Below are positions 1 through 10,579 of a stretch of 64,000 nucleotides of DNA, in pieces. The notes under the pieces were generated by a model that worked only from the letters and a program-made list of their open reading frames with translations, did no database searches and was not told the origin of the DNA. Within the stretch, counting starts at the first letter, position 1; every line of letters starts with the position of its first letter. The position numbers and the translations under genes were made by a program. Source of the DNA: JAEZDP01 sp964430855 (lineage in GTDB: Bacteria; Acidobacteriota; Vicinamibacteria; Vicinamibacterales; Vicinamibacteraceae); NCBI GenBank assembly GCA_964430855.1, contig CAYSHC010000005.1:21211-85210 (forward strand), written 5' to 3'.

Positions 1-8
1 GAGCGGAA

Positions 9-1048
9 TCATACCGAAGCGCTCGTCTGCTCGCGAAACGCCCGGATGCGGCGGCTCACTTCCTCGAGCTCGATGAGAAACGCGTCGTGGCCGTACGGCG
101 AGTCGAGCCACGAAAGGTGAGCGTTGGGCAGCGCGTCGGCCAGCGCCTGCATCTCGTGCGGCGGATACAGGACGTCGGTGGTGATGCCCAGCACGAAGGC
201 GGGCTGGTGGATCGAGGCGAGCGCCGCGTCCACGCCGCCGCGCCCGCGGCCGACGTCGTGCGAGTCGAGCGCGTGGCTCAGCGCCACGTACGTGCGGGCG
301 TTGAAGCGCTCGACGAGGCGCTGCCCGTGGCGCTCCAGCCAGCCTGCCACAGCGAAGCTGCCCGAGGCGTCCACCGTGCGGTCGAAGCGCGCGTCCATCG
401 ACACCGCGCTCCGGTAGCTGATCATCGCGACCATGCGCGCCACGGCGAGGCCCTGCGCGGCGTCGCCGTCCGGCCACGTCGCATCGGCCATGATCGCGCG
501 GCGCTGGGAGGCCGACAGCGCCAGCGCCCAGGCGTAGTGACGCGCCGGCGCCGCCAGCACGCCGATCGACTTCACCAGGTCGGGCTCGGCGAGCGCCCAC
601 TCAAGCGCCTGCATCCCGCCCATGGAGCCGCCGATGACGAGGCGGATGCCGCGCACCCCGAGGGCGCGCAGCCAGCGGCGCTGCACCTCCACCTGGTCGC
701 GGATGGTGATCGAGGGCGCCCCGGGGTCAGCGCCGAAGACAGCGTCCCACTCGGCCGTCCCCGGGCCCGTCGACCCGTAGCAGCTCCCGATCACGTTGCT
801 GCAGACGATGAAGTCGCGCGCCGGATCGAGCGCACGGCCCGACCCGATGATGCCGGGCCACCACGACGTGACGTCCGACGATCCGGTCAGCGCATGGCAT
901 ACGACGACCACGTTGTCGCGGGCCGCGTTGAGGGTGCCCCACGTGTGGTAGCCCACCGTGACGTGCGGCAGCACGGCGCCGGACTCGAGGGGCACGGGCC
1001 CCTCGATCCGGAGTTGCTGCAGCATCGACACGGCGGCGACGGTCGTGC

Positions 1049-1052
<4 letters not shown>
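9..1052 (-). CDS. metX: Homoserine O-acetyltransferase (MetX)
   Basis: Transfers an acetyl group from acetyl-CoA to homoserine, giving the substrate for the sulfhydrylase encoded just upstream. The protein is an alpha/beta-hydrolase fold of about 347 residues. The nucleophile elbow GGSMGG has its Ser near residue 143. The acid is in the LGITTDVLYPP segment, and the catalytic His is in SPYGHDAF near the C-terminus. I chose the GTG at 1052 because it overlaps the metY stop codon (GTGA); the open frame runs further upstream but only as antisense-like low-complexity residues inside metY. An internal ATG at 1025 (MLQQLR) is an alternative start. It is somewhat shorter than many MetX proteins, but both ends are intact. 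Homoserine O-succinyltransferase activity cannot be excluded from sequence alone, although pairing with metY favours acetyl. Confidence 0.9.
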
Positions 1053-2371
<1,319 letters not shown>

Positions 2372-2745
2372 GGGTCGTACCTCGGCGCAACGCGTGCGCG
2401 GGGGTGGCCGGTACCCGGCGGCCGGAGGGCCCGCCGGCGTCCCGGCGGGTCGATGAACAGCCGCGATGTCAGCTCCGCGGCACGATCAGCCTGATCCGTC
2501 CGGTGCAGGGGCGTGACTGCCAGCGCGGCGACAACAGGACGTCTGCGACATGTCAGCTGGTCATTGTCCGCCAGGGCGGCCTGGCGCGACAAGGGGAGGG
2601 CGCGTCATAGGTCACGCCCCATCCCGTCAGGGAATATCGCAGGACGCGGACGAAAGACGACATCCCGCCGCAACGCCGGTGGAACCCGCGGTCCGGCGCG
2701 CCGTCACACGGCTCGACACGTCACCGACACCCGCATGGAGCCCGC
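2372..2745. other. Intergenic leader region of metYX with two hairpins
   Basis: About 370 bases without a convincing gene. The part nearest metY holds two perfect hairpins. One is at 2569-2586 (CGCCAGG/CCTGGCG, 4-nt loop). The other is at 2430-2449 (CCCGCCGG/CCGGCGGG, 4-nt loop). On the metY strand the second lies about 60 nt before the start codon and is not followed by a T run. I could not match the region to a SAM-I, SAM-II, SAM-IV or SAH riboswitch by eye. Confidence 0.4.
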
Positions 2746-3240
2746 ATGACCCGCTGGCAGCGTCGTCCCGTCGTCATTCTCGCCTTCTGGCTGCTCGTCC
2801 CGTGCCCCTGGCGGAGGGTAGCCAGGGCGAGCCGGACCGCGAGATCGCCTCGCTGCTCGCCGTCGATCGCGCCTTCTGGGACGCCTACAACGCGTGCGAG
2901 ATGGAGGCCCTGCGGCCGTTGTTCGCGGCCGATGTCGAGTTCTATCACGACAGGGGCGGGCCGACGTTCGGCGCCGACGCGCTGCTGGCGGCCATCCGGA
3001 CACAGCTGTGTGGCGGCGAGACGCGCGTGCGGCGCGAGGCCGTGGACGGTGTTCCCCCTCCGCTGCGGCGACGCGCTGTATGGCGCGATCATGACGGGCG
3101 AGCACCGCTTTCACGTACGGGCGCCCGGCCGCCCCGAGGCACTCGACGGCGTCGCAAAGTTCACGCACCTGTGGCTGCTTCAGGACGGTGGCTGGAAGCT
3201 CGCGCGCGTCCTGAGCTTCGACCACGGCCCTCCGCGCTAG
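2746..3240 (+). pseudogene. DUF4440/SnoaL-like exported protein, doubly frameshifted
   Basis: The signal peptide (MTRWQRRPVVILAFWLL) is in frame 1. The body of an NTF2-like DUF4440 protein (DREIASLLAVDRAFWDAYN, then the ADVEFYHDRGG segment) is in frame 3. The C-terminal strand region (FTHLWLLQDGGWKLARVLSF) is back in frame 1. One base appears missing near 2810-2825 and one extra near 3045-3055, close to a run of five Cs. Without the shifts the product would be a normal-length DUF4440 protein of about 165 residues. Either the gene is decaying or the consensus has two indel errors. The function of this family is unknown. It converges on the symporter gene, with stop codons overlapping. Confidence 0.75.
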
Positions 3241-5051
3241 GCGATGCCGTCTGCCTGCCCTTCCGGCATCCCCCGCCACACCACGAACAGCGCCGCCAGC
3301 GCACCCACGGTGATGCCGGTCAGCAACAGGCCGGCCATCAGGTTCCCGTAGAGATACATCCCGACGCCGAAGATGCACGCGTACACCGCAACCGTGCCGA
3401 GCAGCGTACACACCAGCCCGCGCGGGATGTTCGTCGCGTCGTGCAGCGGCGTGACGGGCTGCCCGTCGGCCTTCGCGCCGTCGATGACCGCACGCCACCC
3501 CGGGCCGCCCGGGTTGGTGCGCCGCACGAACTCGCGCAGCGTGCGCGCATCGCTCGGGGGCGTCGCGAGGGTGACGCCCACCCAGATGCACGTCGTGATC
3601 AGCACACCGACCCAGATGCGCTGGTGGTCGGGCCAGCCGACGGCGACGTCGCTGAACTGCAGCACGAGCGCCACGATGAAGCTCGCCACCATCGCGGTCA
3701 GCTCGCTCCACGGGTTGATGCGCCACCAGAACCACCGCAGGATGAACAGCAGGCCCGTGCCGGCGCCGATCTGGAGCATGATCTGGAAGGCCTGGATCGC
3801 GTTGGTGAGCTGCAGCGAGAGCACCGCCGCGAGCACCATCATCACGACCGTCGCGACGCGCCCCACGAGCACCAGCCGCGGCTCGCTCGCCTCCGGCTCG
3901 AGGAACCGCTTGTAGACGTCGTTGACCACGTAGGACGCACCCCAGTTCAGGTGCGTCGAGATGGTCGACATGTAGGCCGCCAGCAGCGACGCCAGCACCA
4001 GGCCGAGCATGCCCGTCGGCAGGAACGTCAGCATCGCGGAGTAGCCGAGGTCGTGGCCGACCTTGTCGGCCGGCACGTGCGGGAACGCGCGCTGGAGCGC
4101 CTCGAGGTCGGGATAGACGACAATCGAGGCCAGCGCGACGAGGACCCACGGCCACGGACGCACCGCGTAGTGCACCAGGTTGTAGAAGAGCGTCGCCTTC
4201 ATGGCGTCGCGCTGCGTCCGCGCGGCGAGCATCCGCTGCGCCATGTACCCGCCACCTCCCGGCTCCGCGCCCGGGTACCATACGCTCCACCACTGCACCG
4301 CCAGCGGGATCACCAGGAACCCGAGCAGGAAGTCGCGGCTCTCGGGCGTCGACAGGTCGAGGGGCGGGATGACCGCCATGCGCGGCACGACGTCCGGATG
4401 GGCAAACAGCGCCCGCAACCCGCCGACGTCGGGATGGTGCACCGCCACGTAGGCCGCGGCGAACGCCCCCACGAGCGCCACGACGAGCAGCACGAAGTCC
4501 GACAGGATGACGCCGCGAAAGCCCCCGAGCGTGCTGAACACCGCCGTGACGACCATCGCGGCCGCGACCGACTGCACCGGGCCGAGGCCCAGCATGACGC
4601 TGCCGATCTTGATCGCGGCCAGCGTGACGCTGGCCATGATCATCACGTTGAACAGCACGCCCAGGTAGACGGCCCGGAACCCGCGCAGAAACGCCGCCGA
4701 CGGGCCGCTGTAGCGCAGCTCGTAGAACTCGATGTCGGTGAGCACGTTCGACCGGCGCCACAGCCGCGCATAGAGGAACGTGGTCAGCATCCCCGTCAGC
4801 AGGAAGGCCCACCAGGCCCAGTTCCCGGCGACGCCGTGCGACCGGACGAGATCGGTGACGAGGTTGGGCGTGTCGGTCGAGAACGACGTCGCGACCATCG
4901 AGCTGCCGAGCAGCCACCACGGCAGCTGACGGCCCGACAGGAAGTACTCGGACGACGAGCCGCCGGCGCGGCGCGCCACCCAGACGCCAATCCCGAGCGA
5001 GAGTGCGAAGAAGGCGATGACGATCGCCCAGTCGATCCAGGTCAGGGTCAT
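3237..5051 (-). CDS. Sodium:solute symporter (SSS family)
   Basis: A 604-residue inner-membrane secondary transporter of the SSS/SLC5 family with about 13-15 hydrophobic segments. It begins directly with a membrane helix (WAIVIAFFALSLGIGVWV), followed by the typical family signature SSSEYFLSGRQLPWW and a SMVATSFSTDTPN stretch in the sodium-site helix. A glycine-rich GGFRGVILSDF segment is also characteristic. The substrate is not determined by sequence. The divergent neighbours are a sugar nucleotidyltransferase and a NahK-like sugar kinase, so a sugar or amino-sugar substrate is a reasonable inference. It is transcribed away from those genes, from a region of only about 50 bp. Confidence 0.88.
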   Translation of the reverse strand: MTLTWIDWAIVIAFFALSLGIGVWVARRAGGSSSEYFLSGRQLPWWLLGSSMVATSFSTDTPNLVTDLVRSHGVAGNWAWWAFLLTGMLTTFLYARLWRRSNVLTDIEFYELRYSGPSAAFLRGFRAVYLGVLFNVMIMASVTLAAIKIGSVMLGLGPVQSVAAAMVVTAVFSTLGGFRGVILSDFVLLVVALVGAFAAAYVAVHHPDVGGLRALFAHPDVVPRMAVIPPLDLSTPESRDFLLGFLVIPLAVQWWSVWYPGAEPGGGGYMAQRMLAARTQRDAMKATLFYNLVHYAVRPWPWVLVALASIVVYPDLEALQRAFPHVPADKVGHDLGYSAMLTFLPTGMLGLVLASLLAAYMSTISTHLNWGASYVVNDVYKRFLEPEASEPRLVLVGRVATVVMMVLAAVLSLQLTNAIQAFQIMLQIGAGTGLLFILRWFWWRINPWSELTAMVASFIVALVLQFSDVAVGWPDHQRIWVGVLITTCIWVGVTLATPPSDARTLREFVRRTNPGGPGWRAVIDGAKADGQPVTPLHDATNIPRGLVCTLLGTVAVYACIFGVGMYLYGNLMAGLLLTGITVGALAALFVVWRGMPEGQADGIA

Positions 5052-5088
5052 GAGCGGTGCGCGGATTATGGCACGACGTCAGGCACGC

Positions 5089-5094
5089 TATCCT
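5089..5094 (+). promoter_or_regulatory. TATCCT -10-like element, probable leaderless start
   Basis: TATCCT lies 8 nt before the ATG at 5103, and no Shine-Dalgarno is visible between them. The transcript would start at or next to the start codon. No clear -35 hexamer is seen. Confidence 0.45.
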
Positions 5095-5102
5095 GTCTCC
5101 CG

Positions 5103-6044
5103 ATGGCGACGCTGCTCCTCCTCGCCGCCGGCATGGGCAGCCGGTACGGCGGCCTCAAGCAACTCGACGGCATGGGCCCCGCCGGCGAGACGATGATGGA
5201 CTACGCGATCTTCGACGCGGTCCGGGCCGGGTTCACGCGGGTCGTCTTCGTGATCCGGCGCGACTTCGAGGACGCGTTTCGCGAGGTGATCCTGCCGCGG
5301 TACGAACGCCGCGTGCCCGTGGACGTCTGCTTCCAGGACACGGACGACGTGCCCGCCGGCATCCCGGTGACCGACGCCCGCGAGAAGCCGTGGGGCACCG
5401 CGCACGCCATCCTTGCCGCGCGCGACGTCGTGCGCGAGCCCTTTGCCGCCATCAACGCCGACGACTTCTACGGGCGAGCCTCCTACGAGGCCATGCACGC
5501 CTTCCTGACGTCGCCCGAGGCGACTGACGCGCCGCAGCCCCCCGTCTACGCCATGGTGGGGTTCGAGCTGCGGCGGACGCTGTCGCCCCACGGGACGGTG
5601 GCCCGCGGCATCTGCACGACCGATGCCGCCGGCTTCCTGACCGGCGTCCGGGAGATGACCAGGCTCATCGCCGTGGACGACCACGTCGAGAACCAGGACC
5701 CGGAGGTCCCCGCGCGCCTGACCGGCGACGAGCCCGTGTCGCTCAACATGTGGGGGTTCACGCCGCGGGCCTTCGCGCAGATCGAGGAGGTCTTCGGCGC
5801 GTTCCTCCGCGAGCACGGGCAGCACCCGCGCGCCGAGTGCTACATCCCGAGCGTCGTCGATCAGCTCGTGCGCGACGGCGCGTGCCGTGTCCGCGTGCTG
5901 AAGACCGACAGCCAGTGGTTCGGCGTCACCTACAGGGACGACCGCCCCGGTGTCGCCGCCGCCCTCACGGCGCTCGCGTCGAACGGCGAGTATCCCTCCC
6001 CGCTGTGGGCGATGCCGGTGGCCGCGCCCTCCGACGCCGAATGA
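5103..6044 (+). CDS. Nucleotidyltransferase (sugar-1-phosphate, NDP-sugar pyrophosphorylase-like)
   Basis: A 313-residue nucleotidyltransferase with the nucleotide-binding N-terminus LLLAAGMGSRYGGLKQLD and the metal-binding INADDFYG motif near residue 120. It would activate a sugar-1-phosphate with a nucleoside triphosphate in the cytoplasm. The ATG at 5103 is the first plausible start: it opens directly into the nucleotidyltransferase fold and has a -10-like element just upstream. A longer frame extends back to 2550, but that part is non-coding on this strand. It overlaps the next gene by ATGA. The kinase partner suggests a two-step salvage to a UDP-sugar, as in bifidobacterial lacto-N-biose operons. 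The exact sugar and nucleotide are not resolved. Confidence 0.85.
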   Translation: MATLLLLAAGMGSRYGGLKQLDGMGPAGETMMDYAIFDAVRAGFTRVVFVIRRDFEDAFREVILPRYERRVPVDVCFQDTDDVPAGIPVTDAREKPWGTAHAILAARDVVREPFAAINADDFYGRASYEAMHAFLTSPEATDAPQPPVYAMVGFELRRTLSPHGTVARGICTTDAAGFLTGVREMTRLIAVDDHVENQDPEVPARLTGDEPVSLNMWGFTPRAFAQIEEVFGAFLREHGQHPRAECYIPSVVDQLVRDGACRVRVLKTDSQWFGVTYRDDRPGVAAALTALASNGEYPSPLWAMPVAAPSDAE

Positions 6045-7156
6045 CGGCGCCGGACGCAGCGGCCGCCCTGCACCAGGTCGTCCCGCGCTTCGACATCGCC
6101 GGGCGGCTCGTCGACGCACGCCCCTACGGCTCCGGCCACATCAACGACACGTTCGCCGCCACGTACGAGATCGGCGGCGCGCACGTCCGTTACATCCACC
6201 AGCGCGTCAACGGCCGGATCTTCCTGAGGCCCGACGCGCTCATGGACAACATCGCGCGCGTGCTGGCCCACGCCCGCAGCAGGCTCGGCGACGGGCCCGA
6301 CGCGTCGCGCCGCGTCCTCACCCTCGTCCCGGCGCGCGACGGCGCGCCGTTCGTCCGTGACGATGCCGGCGATGTCTGGCGCACGTACGTGTTCATCGAG
6401 GGCACGGTGACCGTGGATGTCGTCGAGACGCCGGCGCAGGCGGAGGCGGCGGCCAGGGCCTTCGGCGCCTACCAGCGGTTGCTCGTCGACCTGCCCGGCC
6501 CCCGCCTGCACGAGACAATCCCGCACTTCCACGACACGCCGCGGCGCCTTGCCGCGTGCGTGGCCGCCATCGAGGCCGACACGCACAACCGGGCGGCCGG
6601 GGCGCGCGACGCCATCGAATTCGCGCTCGCGCGTGCCGACCAGGTGCCGACGCTCGTCGAGGCCCAGGCCTCGGGCGCCATTCCCGAGCGCGTGACGCAC
6701 AACGACACGAAGATCAACAACGTGCTGCTCGACGCCGCGACAGGCGAAGGCCTATGCGTGATCGACCTCGACACGACCATGCCCGGACTGGCGCCGTACG
6801 ACTTCGGCGACATGGTACGCACCGCCGCGAACGCCGCCGCCGAGGACGAGCGCGATGTGTCACGCGTGCACGCGCGTGCCGAGCTGTTTGACGCCCTCGC
6901 CCGCGGGTACCTCGAGGCGGCCGGCAGCTTCCTCACGGCCGCCGAGATCGACCTGCTGCCGCTGGCCGGCCGGGTGATGACGCTCGAGCAGGGCCTGCGC
7001 TTCCTGACCGACCACCTGATGGGTGATGCCTACTACCGCATCGCCCGCCCGGGGCAGAACCTCGACCGTGCGCGCGCGCAGTTCGCGCTGGTCGCGTCGC
7101 TCGAGCGGCAGCACGACACACTCGCGCGCAGCATCCGTCGATACGCCGCGCGGTGA
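6041..7156 (+). CDS. NahK-like phosphotransferase (putative N-acetylhexosamine 1-kinase)
   Basis: A 371-residue member of the aminoglycoside phosphotransferase fold. The catalytic loop reads RVTHNDTKINNVLLD (about residues 222-236), followed by the metal-binding segment VIDLDTTMPG and then YDFGDMVR. This loop pattern and length match N-acetylhexosamine 1-kinases better than antibiotic kinases. The ATG at 6041 overlaps the stop of the nucleotidyltransferase gene (ATGA). The pair would phosphorylate a free hexosamine at C1 and then make the nucleotide sugar. This assignment comes from motif resemblance and neighbourhood. Another small-molecule kinase activity remains possible. Confidence 0.75.
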   Translation: MTAPDAAAALHQVVPRFDIAGRLVDARPYGSGHINDTFAATYEIGGAHVRYIHQRVNGRIFLRPDALMDNIARVLAHARSRLGDGPDASRRVLTLVPARDGAPFVRDDAGDVWRTYVFIEGTVTVDVVETPAQAEAAARAFGAYQRLLVDLPGPRLHETIPHFHDTPRRLAACVAAIEADTHNRAAGARDAIEFALARADQVPTLVEAQASGAIPERVTHNDTKINNVLLDAATGEGLCVIDLDTTMPGLAPYDFGDMVRTAANAAAEDERDVSRVHARAELFDALARGYLEAAGSFLTAAEIDLLPLAGRVMTLEQGLRFLTDHLMGDAYYRIARPGQNLDRARAQFALVASLERQHDTLARSIRRYAAR

Positions 7157-7215
7157 GCCGCGGCGTGCTCCGCGGGTCATGCGGTACCCCGGTTCCCCGC
7201 GGGCCGCGGCGGGCG

Positions 7216-7221
7216 TATGCT
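7216..7221 (+). promoter_or_regulatory. TATGCT -10-like element before the hybrid kinase
   Basis: TATGCT sits 8 nt before the GTG at 7230, with no Shine-Dalgarno. This matches the arrangement before the nucleotidyltransferase gene and supports GTG 7230 as a leaderless start. Confidence 0.4.
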
Positions 7222-7229
7222 GGCACGTC

Positions 7230-9398
7230 GTGCCAGCCCTGGACTTCGGCGACGTCTTCGAGCGGCTGCCTGAGCCGTACATGCTGCTCGACCGCAGCCT
7301 GCGGTTCGTCGCGGCCAACGCCGCGTACAGGCGGGCCACGTCGAGCACGCTCGAGCAGCTCCTCGGCAGGCACATCGCCGAGGCGTTCCCGAACGACGAA
7401 CGCGACCTGTCAAACACGCCGCTGCGACGGCTGGTGGCGTCGCTCGAGCGCGTCCGCGACACGGGGGTGCCGGACACGCTCGCCCACATCGTCTATCGCG
7501 TGCGACGGACCCCGGACGGGCCGCTCGAGGAGCGTATCTGGAGCGCGAGCCACACGCCAATTGCCGACGCGGACGGGCGCGTGCGCTACATCCTCCAGCA
7601 CACCGTCGACGTCACCGAACTCCACCGGCTGCGCCCGGCACAACGGGGGGCCGCGCGCGAGCAGCTCGAGGCCGGTGTCCTCCGACGTGCCGAGGACGTC
7701 CAGGCCACCAACCTCGCCCTCGAGGCCGAGCGACAGCACCTCCGCAACCTCTTCCACCAGGCGCCCGGCTTCGTCTGCGTGCTCCGCGGGCCGTCGCTCA
7801 TCGTCGAGATGGTCAACGACGCGTTCTACCGGCTGATCGGCAACCGCCCGGCGGAGGGACGGCCGCTGGCGGAGGTGCTGCCCGAGCTGGCGAGCCAGGG
7901 GTACCTCGAGCGGCTGCTGCACGTGCTCGCGACGGGCGAGGCCTTTGTCGGGCGCTCGGTGCCGGTGGTGCTCCAGCGGCCCGGCGCGGATGCCGGCGAG
8001 CAGGTGGTGCTCGACATCGTCTACGAGCCGATCTTCGACGGGCGCGCCGAGCCCACGGGCATCTTCGTCCAGGGGTACGACATCACGCTCCAGAAGCGTC
8101 TCGAGGACGAGCTCGAGCTGCTGCTCGAGCGCGAACGCGCGGCGCGCGCCGACGCCGAGAGCGCGCGCGTGCAGGCCGAGCGCGCCAACGTCCTCAAGGA
8201 CGAGTTCCTCGCGACGCTCTCGCACGAGCTCCGGACGCCGCTCAACGCCGTGCTCGGATGGATCCGCCTTGCGCGGACACATCCGCTGGGCCCGGCCGAC
8301 ACGGCGCGGGCGCTCGAGACGATCGAGCGCAACGCCGCCGCGCTGGCGCAGCTCGTCGAGGACGTCCTCGACATGTCGCGCATCGTCACGGGCAAGCTCC
8401 GGCTCCGCCTGGCCGAGTGCGACGCCGCCGACGTCGTGCGCCGCGCGATCGAGATCGTCACGCCGGCGGCCGATGCGCGGCAGGTGGCCATCCGCGTGGC
8501 GCCGATGCCGGCGGCGCCCATGGTCGGCGATGCCGATCGCCTCCAGCAGGTCGTGTGGAACCTGCTCTCCAACGCGATCAAGTACACGCCGTCCGGCGGC
8601 CACGTGGACGTCGCGCTCGACGCTTCCCCGGACGCTGTCGCCATCACGGTCCGTGACGATGGCGACGGCATCGACGCGGCGTTCCTCCCGCTGCTGTTCG
8701 ATCGCTTCCGCCAGGTGAACCCGGCGTTCGACAGGAAGCATGGCGGCCTCGGCGTGGGCCTCTCGCTCGTGCGGCACCTGGTCGAGGCGCATGGCGGCGA
8801 GGTGTCGGCGGCCAGCCCCGGGCTGGGCCAGGGCTCGACCTTCACCGTCCGCCTGCCGACGCGCGTGCAGGGCGGCGCCGACGAGGCACCCGAGGCGCCG
8901 GTGATGCAGGCTGCCGGCCCGGACGAAGCCATCAGGCCCGTGAACGTCGAGGGCCTGCGCGTGCTCGTCGTCGAGGACAACGCCGACGCGCTCGACCTCC
9001 TCCAGCACGTGCTGGGCTCGGCAGGCGCCAGCGTCAGGGGCACCTGTACGGCGGCCGAGGCGCTCGAGGCGCTGTGGATGGATCCTCCGGACGTCCTGGT
9101 GAGCGATCTCGGCCTGCCCGGCATGGACGGCCTCGAGCTGATCCGGCGGATCCGCGCGGCGTGGCCCCGCCGCGGCAGCGATGTGCCCGCGATTGCGGTG
9201 ACCGCCTACGCCCGCGCGTCGGATCGCGAACACGCGCTCGAAGCGGGCTACCAGCGCCACCTGGCCAAGCCGGTCCGCCCTGGCGCCCTGCTCGCGGCGA
9301 TTGCCGCCGTCGTGGACAGGCGCTGGACGAGTCAGCCGCCGGGGAGCGTCGGGGCCGTGATGACGCCGTCGCCTCCGCGCACCGGCGCGACCACCTGA
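7230..9398 (+). CDS. PAS-domain hybrid sensor histidine kinase/response regulator
   Basis: About 722 residues, apparently cytoplasmic, with no signal peptide or membrane helix. The order is PAS1 (about 1-130), a second PAS-like domain (about 165-285), a short coiled coil, HisKA with the phospho-acceptor His near residue 331 (SHELRTPLNA), HATPase with the N-box NLLSNAIKYT, the G1 box DDGDGID and the G2 box GLGVGLSL, and a C-terminal receiver with the phospho-Asp near 625 (LVSDLGLPG). The GTG at 7230 is preferred because PAS1 begins immediately and a -10-like element precedes it. ATG 7179 is an alternative that adds 17 unlikely residues. There is no DNA-binding output domain, so a partner regulator elsewhere is expected. 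Its 3' end converges on and slightly overlaps the hydrolase reading frame. Confidence 0.88.
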   Translation: MPALDFGDVFERLPEPYMLLDRSLRFVAANAAYRRATSSTLEQLLGRHIAEAFPNDERDLSNTPLRRLVASLERVRDTGVPDTLAHIVYRVRRTPDGPLEERIWSASHTPIADADGRVRYILQHTVDVTELHRLRPAQRGAAREQLEAGVLRRAEDVQATNLALEAERQHLRNLFHQAPGFVCVLRGPSLIVEMVNDAFYRLIGNRPAEGRPLAEVLPELASQGYLERLLHVLATGEAFVGRSVPVVLQRPGADAGEQVVLDIVYEPIFDGRAEPTGIFVQGYDITLQKRLEDELELLLERERAARADAESARVQAERANVLKDEFLATLSHELRTPLNAVLGWIRLARTHPLGPADTARALETIERNAAALAQLVEDVLDMSRIVTGKLRLRLAECDAADVVRRAIEIVTPAADARQVAIRVAPMPAAPMVGDADRLQQVVWNLLSNAIKYTPSGGHVDVALDASPDAVAITVRDDGDGIDAAFLPLLFDRFRQVNPAFDRKHGGLGVGLSLVRHLVEAHGGEVSAASPGLGQGSTFTVRLPTRVQGGADEAPEAPVMQAAGPDEAIRPVNVEGLRVLVVEDNADALDLLQHVLGSAGASVRGTCTAAEALEALWMDPPDVLVSDLGLPGMDGLELIRRIRAAWPRRGSDVPAIAVTAYARASDREHALEAGYQRHLAKPVRPGALLAAIAAVVDRRWTSQPPGSVGAVMTPSPPRTGATT

Positions 9399-10537
9399 GT
9401 CGACACCAGGTCCAGCAGGCGGCGGCGGTGGCCGTGCCGTTGGTCGCTCACCTCCGGCGACGACGTCGCGACGACGACGAGATCGAGGTCGCGGAAGACC
9501 ATGATGTACTGCCCGCCGTAGCCCCAGGCGAAGCAGGCGGTCGCGCCGCCGAACGCACGGATCCACCAGCCGTAGCCCTACTCGCGGTCGGGATCGAACC
9601 GCGACCGCGTGCGGGGCGTGCACGAGGCCTCCACCCAGCCCTCGGGCAACAGGCGCGTGCCCGCGGCAGGCGCGTCTGGAATCACGTCGACCGGTCCCGC
9701 GGGCGGCACCACGCCGTCGCGCAGGTACAGCTCGCCGAGGGCCGCCATCTGGCGGGGTGTCAGCAGCATGTCGTTGCCGCCGAAGTAGATGCCGCGCGGA
9801 TCGCGCGGCCAGCGGGCCAGCGTGAAGCCGAGCGGCCGTGTCAGCGCATCGCGCGCGAACTGCCACGTGCTGATGCCGGTCGCGGCGGTCAGGACGGCCG
9901 ACAGGACGTGCGACGTCCCGGTGCTGTATTCCATCGACGTGCCGGGGTCGGAGACCATCGGCCGCGCGAGTGCCGAGGCGACCCAGTCACGGCGGCGGAC
10001 CCAGGCGCCGTAGTTCGGCCCGCTTGTCGAGGCCAGGCCCGTCTGCATCGTGAGCAGGTGCTCGAGCGTAATCGTCTGCTTACGCGGGTCGTCGGCCCGG
10101 CGCAGGGCCGGAAACCAGCGGGTGATGGGCGTGTCGAGCGGCGGGAGGTGGCCGCGGGCGATGGCCACCCCCACGAGCGCCGTCAGCACGCTCTTCGACG
10201 CCGACTTGATGTTGGCGGGCGTCGTCGCGCGGACGCCCGGCGCGTAGTGCTCGACGACGAGGCGTCCCTGCCAGCTGACGAGGAGGCTGCGCAGCTGGGG
10301 GAGGGCCGCAGCCGCCGTGGCGATGGCTGCGGCGTCCGGCGCGCGGGGTGACGAGGCAGGTGGGGCGTCCCCGGGGAGCGCCGGCACCGGCGGCAGGCCC
10401 TGGAGCTGCCCGGTGCGTCCGCTGCCGAGGAAGGAGGGGCGAGGCAGGCCGGCGAGGGCGGCGAGGGCCAGCGCGACGGCCGTCGTGGCGACCGCCCACC
10501 CGCGGCGGGCCCGCGACGTTCGCCAATCTGCTCGCAC
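9332..10537 (-). pseudogene. Beta-lactamase-family serine hydrolase interrupted by an in-frame TAG
   Basis: An exported class C/serine-hydrolase-fold protein. The N-terminus is a signal-anchor-like helix. The SxxK catalytic pair is in IKSASKSVLTALVG, and the Tyr motif is YSTGTS where YxN is usual. Translation stops at a TAG at 9578-9580, after about 319 residues. The same frame then continues for 81 codons with an unmistakable family C-terminus (GYGWWIRAFGG, then AWGYGGQYIMV, the KTG-equivalent motif) to a TGA at 9332. The residue before GYGWW is usually Tyr, so one base change explains the TAG. Without readthrough the product lacks the third active-site motif. GTG 10537 has TAATCT 6 nt upstream. 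Confidence 0.8.
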
Positions 10538-10579
10538 TGCAGTAGATTACAGCCGCACCGGACATCCCCTCACCGAGAG

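Noticed and set aside
2550..6044. A single 1164-residue plus-strand reading frame
   Set aside because: It strings together part of the frameshifted DUF4440 gene, the antisense of the symporter and the true nucleotidyltransferase. Only the 5103-6044 portion is a real protein in this frame.
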